Assembly: GCA_016880695.1 (NCBI GenBank)
Contig: JAEHCY010000423.1
Span: 1-6,318, forward strand
Direction of reading: 5' to 3'
Source: Chromatiaceae bacterium
Lineage (GTDB): Bacteria; Pseudomonadota; Gammaproteobacteria; Chromatiales; Chromatiaceae
Length of the DNA: 6,318 bases
The translations under genes were made by a program, and so were the position numbers. Of the stretch, positions 6,205 through 6,318 are shown in pieces. Under the pieces are notes generated by a model, which saw nothing but the letters and a program-made list of their open reading frames with translations, was not told the DNA's origin and did no database searches. Positions within the stretch are counted from its first letter, which is position 1. Every line of letters begins with the position of its first letter.

Positions 6205-6318
6205 TCAATACTCGCCGGCTTCCTCGTCCATCATCGGGTTCGGCTCCGGGTATCCGTTGCCGGCGTGGCGCATGCCCTTGGGCGCGCAGTCGATCACAGC
6301 CTGGGAGCGGCGCAGCCC
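6205..6318 (-). CDS. C-terminal end of an unidentified gene upstream of the large terminase (partial)
   Basis: A frame open from the right window edge runs 37 codons to TGA 6205-6207, one base before the terminase GTG. The visible tail contains Cys-Ala-Pro-Lys-Gly-Met-Arg-His-Ala-Gly, then Gly-Tyr-Pro-Glu-Pro-Asn-Pro, and ends in an acidic Met-Met-Asp-Glu-Glu-Ala-Gly-Glu-Tyr. The one-base spacing to the next start argues for a real, translationally coupled gene. The slot before the large terminase is often held by the small terminase subunit, which recognises the packaging site, but 37 residues without a known motif do not identify it. Its 5' end lies outside the window. Confidence 0.6.
   Translation of the reverse strand, partial: GLRRSQAVIDCAPKGMRHAGNGYPEPNPMMDEEAGEY

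Overview
This window is a stretch of the head-morphogenesis and DNA-packaging module of a tailed double-stranded DNA bacteriophage or prophage. All supported genes lie on the minus strand and read from right to left. The DNA is GC-rich and the genes carry clear Shine-Dalgarno sequences about six or seven bases before ATG. That fits a virus of a GC-rich Gram-negative host, perhaps a proteobacterium, but nothing here fixes the host or shows whether the phage is free or integrated.

In transcription order the window holds: the last 37 codons of an unidentified gene (6205-6318); the large terminase subunit (4668-6203); a large portal protein (2483-4663); an 88-residue helical protein of unknown function (2203-2469); a probable scaffolding protein (1191-2132); the major capsid protein (224-1165); and a 66-residue protein of unknown function (7-207). 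The genes are packed almost end to end. The only noticeable gap is 70 bases at 2133-2202, and there is no stretch over 300 bases without a gene. I saw no tRNA, CRISPR array, insertion sequence, integrase, attachment site or convincing promoter.

The products form one assembly pathway. Coat subunits assemble around the internal scaffold onto the portal ring. The terminase motor then docks on the portal, pumps in DNA using ATP and cuts the concatemer. The P22-like portal (726 residues with a Gln-rich helical C-terminal tail), a separate scaffold and the lack of any visible prohead protease suggest a podovirus-type head that uses a dedicated scaffold rather than a coat-fused delta domain. This lineage call is an inference, because no tail genes are in view.

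No previously undescribed system is evident. The points most worth a second look are the two small unassigned proteins, the truncated gene upstream of the terminase, and a strong GC-rich inverted repeat at the 3' end of the last gene.
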